Notes under the pieces: model-generated
What the model was told of the DNA's origin: nothing
Seen by the model: the letters and a program-made list of their open reading frames with translations, nothing else
Database searches by the model: none
In this document: positions 61,138 through 64,000 of the stretch, piece after piece
How the letters are laid out: each line of letters begins with the position of its first letter
Position numbering within the stretch: the first letter of the stretch is position 1
Position numbers and translations under genes: made by a program
NCBI RefSeq assembly: GCF_016123485.1
Contig: NZ_JADCKQ010000014.1
Location: 27,799-91,798, forward strand
DNA length: 64,000 nt
Source of the DNA: Halocynthiibacter styelae
GTDB taxonomy: Bacteria; Pseudomonadota; Alphaproteobacteria; Rhodobacterales; Rhodobacteraceae
Direction of reading: 5' to 3'

Positions 61138-62442
61138 ATGCGAGACCATACAGACCTTCAGAATATGAATGAACGCAGTCTCACCCAACAGGCTGCTGTT
61201 CGCCGCTCGACCTTCAGCCCGGGTGAGGTTAAAGCACTGCGTCCCTTCTCTATCTGGGAAATCAGCCAGTTCATGTTTGATGTCCCCGCCGATACCTTGC
61301 GCAAAAAGCTGGCGGATGATCCCTCCCTGCCCCAGGGCGAAACCGAAGATGATGGCCGTCAGCGCTGGTTCAGCCTGGAAGAGATCAACGAACTTCGCCG
61401 CCGTCTCCGTTTCCGCGGCAAATCCCTGCAACCCGAACGCCCCAAAGGTCGCGCGATGCGGGTTGCGGTTTCTAACTTTAAAGGTGGTGTTGGTAAAACC
61501 GTGGTGGCCCAGCATCTGGCAAACGCCGCAGCCCTGGATGGCTACCGCGTGCTGTGCATTGACTTTGACCCGCAGGCGACCCTGACCCATTCCATGGGCA
61601 TCACTGAGGTGAAGGAATGGAACACGGTCTGGGGCATTATGTGCCGCGATCTCTGCCGCGAAGCCGACCGGATCACCGCCACTTATGACGATCCGGATGA
61701 ATGCCCCTACCCTTCTGCGGATGAGCTGCCGGAAGATGTGCAGTCCATCGGATCACAGCGGTTTCAGGATTTCATCCAGCCGACTTGCTGGCCGACCATC
61801 GACATTATCCCGTCCTGCGCCAATGCGGCGTTTGTGGAATTTGCTTCTGCGCAATACCGGTCCATGCACAAAGCCTGGAGCTTCTTTGGCTGCGTCGCCC
61901 GTTACCTCGATGAACTGCCCGATGACCAATATGACATCATCATTTTCGATTGCCCGCCTGCGATTGGCTATCAGTCCCTGAACGCAGCCTTTGCGTCTGA
62001 CATTCTCTATATCCCGTCAGGCCCCGGCTATTGGGAATATGATTCAACCACCAGCTATCTGGGGCAACTTGGCGATGCCATGGCGGATATTTCCGAAGGG
62101 TTTGCAAGCCTGGCTGAGGACGCAGGTTTAAATCTGCCGAAACATTTCCATGACATCCGTATTCTCATGACCCGTTTTGAAAACACCAATCCGCTGCACA
62201 GCGCGATGATGGATGCGTTCAGAAATGTCTTTGGCGCGGATGTCTGCCAGAACCCGATTGAAATGACCCGTGCGGTTGAACAATCGGGTCGTTTTCAGAT
62301 GTCCGTTTATGAACAGGACTATCGTCAGATGACGCGGGAAACCTGGAAACGGGCACGCCAGAGTTTCGATCGCGCCTATGATGAATTCCTGCAAACCGTT
62401 CTGCCGGCCTGGCGGAATGAGAGCAGCAAAAAGGAGGTATGA
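61138..62442 (+). CDS. parA: ParA-family partition ATPase
   Basis: 434 residues. Residues about 35-95 form an N-terminal DNA-binding helix-turn-helix part (Ile-Ser-Gln-Phe-Met-Phe-Asp-Val-Pro-Ala-Asp-Thr-Leu-Arg-Lys) typical of plasmid ParA/RepA proteins that autoregulate. The deviant Walker A Lys-Gly-Gly-Val-Gly-Lys-Thr is at 115-121, then Ile-Asp-Phe-Asp-Pro-Gln-Ala near 142 and Ile-Ile-Phe-Asp-Cys-Pro-Pro-Ala near 269. With ParB and its site it moves plasmid copies apart over the nucleoid. It precedes parB by 3 bases and is divergent from the initiator. An operator candidate (TTTTCCCGTT) stands 38 bases upstream. Confidence 0.92.
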   Translation: MRDHTDLQNMNERSLTQQAAVRRSTFSPGEVKALRPFSIWEISQFMFDVPADTLRKKLADDPSLPQGETEDDGRQRWFSLEEINELRRRLRFRGKSLQPERPKGRAMRVAVSNFKGGVGKTVVAQHLANAAALDGYRVLCIDFDPQATLTHSMGITEVKEWNTVWGIMCRDLCREADRITATYDDPDECPYPSADELPEDVQSIGSQRFQDFIQPTCWPTIDIIPSCANAAFVEFASAQYRSMHKAWSFFGCVARYLDELPDDQYDIIIFDCPPAIGYQSLNAAFASDILYIPSGPGYWEYDSTTSYLGQLGDAMADISEGFASLAEDAGLNLPKHFHDIRILMTRFENTNPLHSAMMDAFRNVFGADVCQNPIEMTRAVEQSGRFQMSVYEQDYRQMTRETWKRARQSFDRAYDEFLQTVLPAWRNESSKKEV

Positions 62443-62445
62443 TAA

Positions 62446-63519
62446 ATGTCTTCAGGTAATAAATTCGGTTTTGGTCCGCTTGATGCAGATCCGGCGGCAG
62501 GCAAACGTAAACGGTCCGTCGGGCCTATGGGGGCTGCGGTGCGTGAGGCGGCGGAAAGCCTTCAGGAAGCGACCGAAGCAAAAGTTGAACAACGCCGTCA
62601 GAACGCCCAGGACGCCAAAGATTTCCGCGCGGCCCAGGACGAAGGGCGTCTGCTGGTTGATATCCCGCTGGAAGAAATCGAGACATCTGATCTGCCGCGC
62701 GATCGCCTGGAACTTGAGGCCGTCGCGGCATCGGATGAGATGGAAGAGCTGAAATCTTCGATCCAGCAACGCGGGCAGAAAGAACCGGTCGAAGTCTATC
62801 TGGACGACGCTGGCCGCTATCAGTTGAAGAAAGGCTGGCGGCGGTTTACGGCGCTTAGCCAATTGCGCGCAGAAACCGGTGAAGATCGTTTTGCCAGCAT
62901 TATCGCGCGCGTCGAAAAAGGGCAGGGTGCGCGGCTGGATCGCTACGTGGATATGGTCGAAGAAAACGTCGTGCGCGAAGACCTGACCTTCGCGGAAATG
63001 GCGCAGGTTGCGATTACCGCCGCGGCGGATCCGGCGATTGATGAGATTGATCCCGACGCCATGGTGCCGCGTCTTTACGGATCTCTGCATAAGATGAAAC
63101 GATCTTACATCCGCAGTTTTGTCTTCCTGTTGTGTGCCCTGGGCGATGATCTGAAATGGCCAAAAGACGTGGCGCGCAATCTGGGTGTGGATGTGGCCCG
63201 CGCTTTGAAGAATGTCGAAGGGGCAGCTGCCCTGCGTACGGATCTGGCCGTTGCACCGGATCGCGGCGCACAAAATGATATCCTGGCGAAGTTTGTTGAA
63301 GCCTCAAAAAAGAAACCTGCAGCGGATAAACCCGCCGCCGCACCGCGTGAGAAATTCGAATTTCATGTGGGCAATATGAAGGTCACAGCGCGCAAGGGTG
63401 AATGCCGGATTGTCAGCCCGGATGATTTCGCCTCTGTCCCGCGGGCGCAGCTTGAAAAAGCGATCCGCGCCTTTGAAGAGGCATTGGGAAAAGGTAACCC
63501 ACGGGTTACCTCGCTCTGA
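62446..63519 (+). CDS. parB: ParB-family centromere-binding protein
   Basis: 357 residues; AAGGAGG precedes the ATG. The ParB/Srx domain begins near 65 (Ile-Pro-Leu-Glu-Glu-Ile), includes Glu-Glu-Leu-Lys-Ser-Ser-Ile-Gln-Gln-Arg-Gly-Gln and Lys-Gly-Trp-Arg-Arg-Phe-Thr-Ala (the Gly-x-Arg-Arg motif of the CTP-binding fold), and Glu-Glu-Asn-Val-Val-Arg-Glu-Asp-Leu-Thr near 167-176. The central helical part to about 265 should bind DNA. The C-terminus (from about 290) is a short alpha/beta segment probably used to dimerise. The last codons contain one of the three 18-bp palindromes thought to be its target. It is co-transcribed with parA. Confidence 0.92.
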   Translation: MSSGNKFGFGPLDADPAAGKRKRSVGPMGAAVREAAESLQEATEAKVEQRRQNAQDAKDFRAAQDEGRLLVDIPLEEIETSDLPRDRLELEAVAASDEMEELKSSIQQRGQKEPVEVYLDDAGRYQLKKGWRRFTALSQLRAETGEDRFASIIARVEKGQGARLDRYVDMVEENVVREDLTFAEMAQVAITAAADPAIDEIDPDAMVPRLYGSLHKMKRSYIRSFVFLLCALGDDLKWPKDVARNLGVDVARALKNVEGAAALRTDLAVAPDRGAQNDILAKFVEASKKKPAADKPAAAPREKFEFHVGNMKVTARKGECRIVSPDDFASVPRAQLEKAIRAFEEALGKGNPRVTSL

Positions 63520-63626
63520 TCTGACAGGCAGATGAACGACTTTAAAGGGTAACCCACGGGTTACCTTTTTTTGTCTGGGGCGGAAATTTACTGCAAGACA
63601 GACGGCATGGTAACCCATGGGTTACC
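63493..63626. repeat. Three perfect 18-bp palindromes, candidate parS centromere
   Basis: GGTAACCCACGGGTTACC is at 63493-63510 and 63548-63565 and GGTAACCCATGGGTTACC at 63609-63626, with 55- and 61-base steps. Arms of eight bases are fully complementary. The first lies inside the last parB codons. The second is followed by seven T and can also act as the parB terminator. Palindromes next to parAB are the usual ParB targets; no further full copy was seen in the window. Confidence 0.7.
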
Positions 63627-63860
63627 TTATTGATCCAGGTTTCCGCATTCTCAGGCGAAAATCATCTAAGCTACTGATTGAAATGTATAATATCATAACG
63701 ATAATGTAGAGAAACGAAGTGCATGACCGTCCCTGAACGCCTTCTGACCTGCAACGACATGGAAGAAATTATTGTAACGGGGAAGAACTTCTTGCGCCTG
63801 ATGCGGCGTAAGATCAGAGATAACCCATGGTAAAGAATGTGGTTGTCAAAGAGGTGTGTG
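63520..63860. other. Intergenic region between parB and oxidase gene
   Basis: 341 bases with two of the three palindromes and a partial, degenerate relative (ATAACCCATGGTAA near 63820-63833). A 36-codon frame at 63723-63833 has GAAG upstream but no recognisable content and is not called as a gene with confidence. The AT-rich part at 63680-63710 probably contains the promoter of the gene at 63861. Confidence 0.4.
63548..63572 (+). terminator. Terminator-like palindrome after parB
   Basis: The second palindrome forms an 8-bp stem with a 2-base centre and is followed directly by TTTTTTT (63566-63572), 28 bases after the parB stop. Confidence 0.5.
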
Positions 63861-64000
63861 ATGACGCTCAAACAGGAACTTGCAGCGCTGCTGGGGCCGA
63901 AGGGCTGGATGACAGAGGATGTGGAAGCCTTCCAGACGGACTGGCTGAAACTGCAATCTCACGCGCCATTGGGTGTGGCGCGCCCGGCGAATACGGCTGA
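63861..64000 (+). CDS. FAD-linked oxidase, N-terminal fragment (cut by window edge)
   Basis: Only 46 codons are visible, from ATG 63861 with GAGGTG upstream. The start, with Leu-Leu-Gly-Pro-Lys-Gly-Trp-Met-Thr-Glu-Asp, a Trp about 17 residues later and Gly-Val-Ala-Arg-Pro-Ala-Asn-Thr-Ala, resembles the N-terminus of GlcD/D-lactate-dehydrogenase-type FAD-binding oxidoreductases, in which Arg-Pro-x-Ser/Asn-Thr precedes the FAD-binding PCMH fold. Such enzymes oxidise 2-hydroxy acids. The rest is outside the window, so the family call is provisional. Confidence 0.5.
   Translation, partial: MTLKQELAALLGPKGWMTEDVEAFQTDWLKLQSHAPLGVARPANTA

Noticed and set aside
63723..63833. 36-codon open frame after the parS-like sites
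   Set aside because: A weak ribosome site exists but the peptide has no recognisable feature; left as part of the intergenic region.
1..64000. CRISPR arrays, insertion sequences, tRNA or rRNA genes
   Set aside because: No regularly spaced repeats of CRISPR type, transposase-like proteins, or cloverleaf-like sequences were noticed on reading; a dedicated scan was not possible.

Overview
The window looks like part of an extrachromosomal replicon (plasmid or chromid) of a marine alphaproteobacterium of the Rhodobacterales (roseobacter) group. The main evidence is the module at the right end: a 245-residue 'DnaA-like' plasmid initiator (winged helix plus a DnaA domain-I-like tail, no AAA+ domain) divergent from parA-parB, an arrangement known from roseobacter plasmids. 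The catabolic genes (TAXI-type TRAP transporter, dimethylglycine-dehydrogenase-like flavoprotein, heterotetrameric sarcosine oxidase, MttB-family methyltransferase) are also typical of that group. No tRNA, rRNA, IS element or CRISPR array was seen.

Left part (1-27.7 kb). After the 3' end of an outer-membrane beta-barrel gene and two small envelope genes comes a surface-polysaccharide locus of about 26 kb. It holds rmlC and rmlD, six proteins with a PAPS-type sulfotransferase P-loop, glycosyltransferases (one fused to an RgpF rhamnan-synthesis domain, one tri-domain sulfotransferase-TPR-glycosyltransferase fusion, a pair of paralogous GT4 proteins, one 1187-residue multidomain protein), a WbsX/GH99-like protein, a GSCFA-domain protein and a WcbI-family protein. 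Most genes are tightly spaced or overlap by 4 nt. Together they suggest synthesis and sulfation/acylation of a rhamnose-containing capsule or exopolysaccharide; rmlAB, a PAPS synthase, a polymerase and an exporter are not in the window.

Middle (27.7-37.8 kb). A TAXI-TRAP transporter, a DadA-like FAD amino-acid dehydrogenase and an Asp/Glu-racemase-family protein form one minus-strand operon, facing a divergent LysR gene. A strong hairpin between the binding-protein and permease genes probably sets their expression ratio. A bestrophin-family channel, a fatty-acid-hydroxylase/sterol-desaturase-family membrane protein and a DUF4856 secreted protein follow.

Right catabolic region (37.8-59.2 kb). 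A PLP enzyme and a dimethylglycine-dehydrogenase-like protein are followed by a LysR gene divergent from a compact plus-strand operon: MmgE/PrpD-family, soxB, soxD, soxA, soxG, D-2-hydroxyacid dehydrogenase, MttB-family methyltransferase and a CHMI-like tautomerase. A convergent minus-strand operon holds hyuA, hyuB, a HisC-like aminotransferase and a maleate-isomerase-like protein; a Tat-exported ABC binding protein lies upstream of it. The natural substrate is not evident; an N-methylated, possibly cyclic, nitrogen compound degraded via hydrolysis and demethylation is an inference.

Replicon module (59.4-63.6 kb). parDE with an operator-like dyad over its promoter, the repA-like initiator, an AT-rich origin candidate with three iteron-like repeats and an 11-bp-arm inverted repeat, then parA and parB. 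Three 18-bp perfect palindromes, one inside the 3' end of parB, are strong centromere (parS) candidates. A FAD-linked oxidase gene is cut by the right edge.
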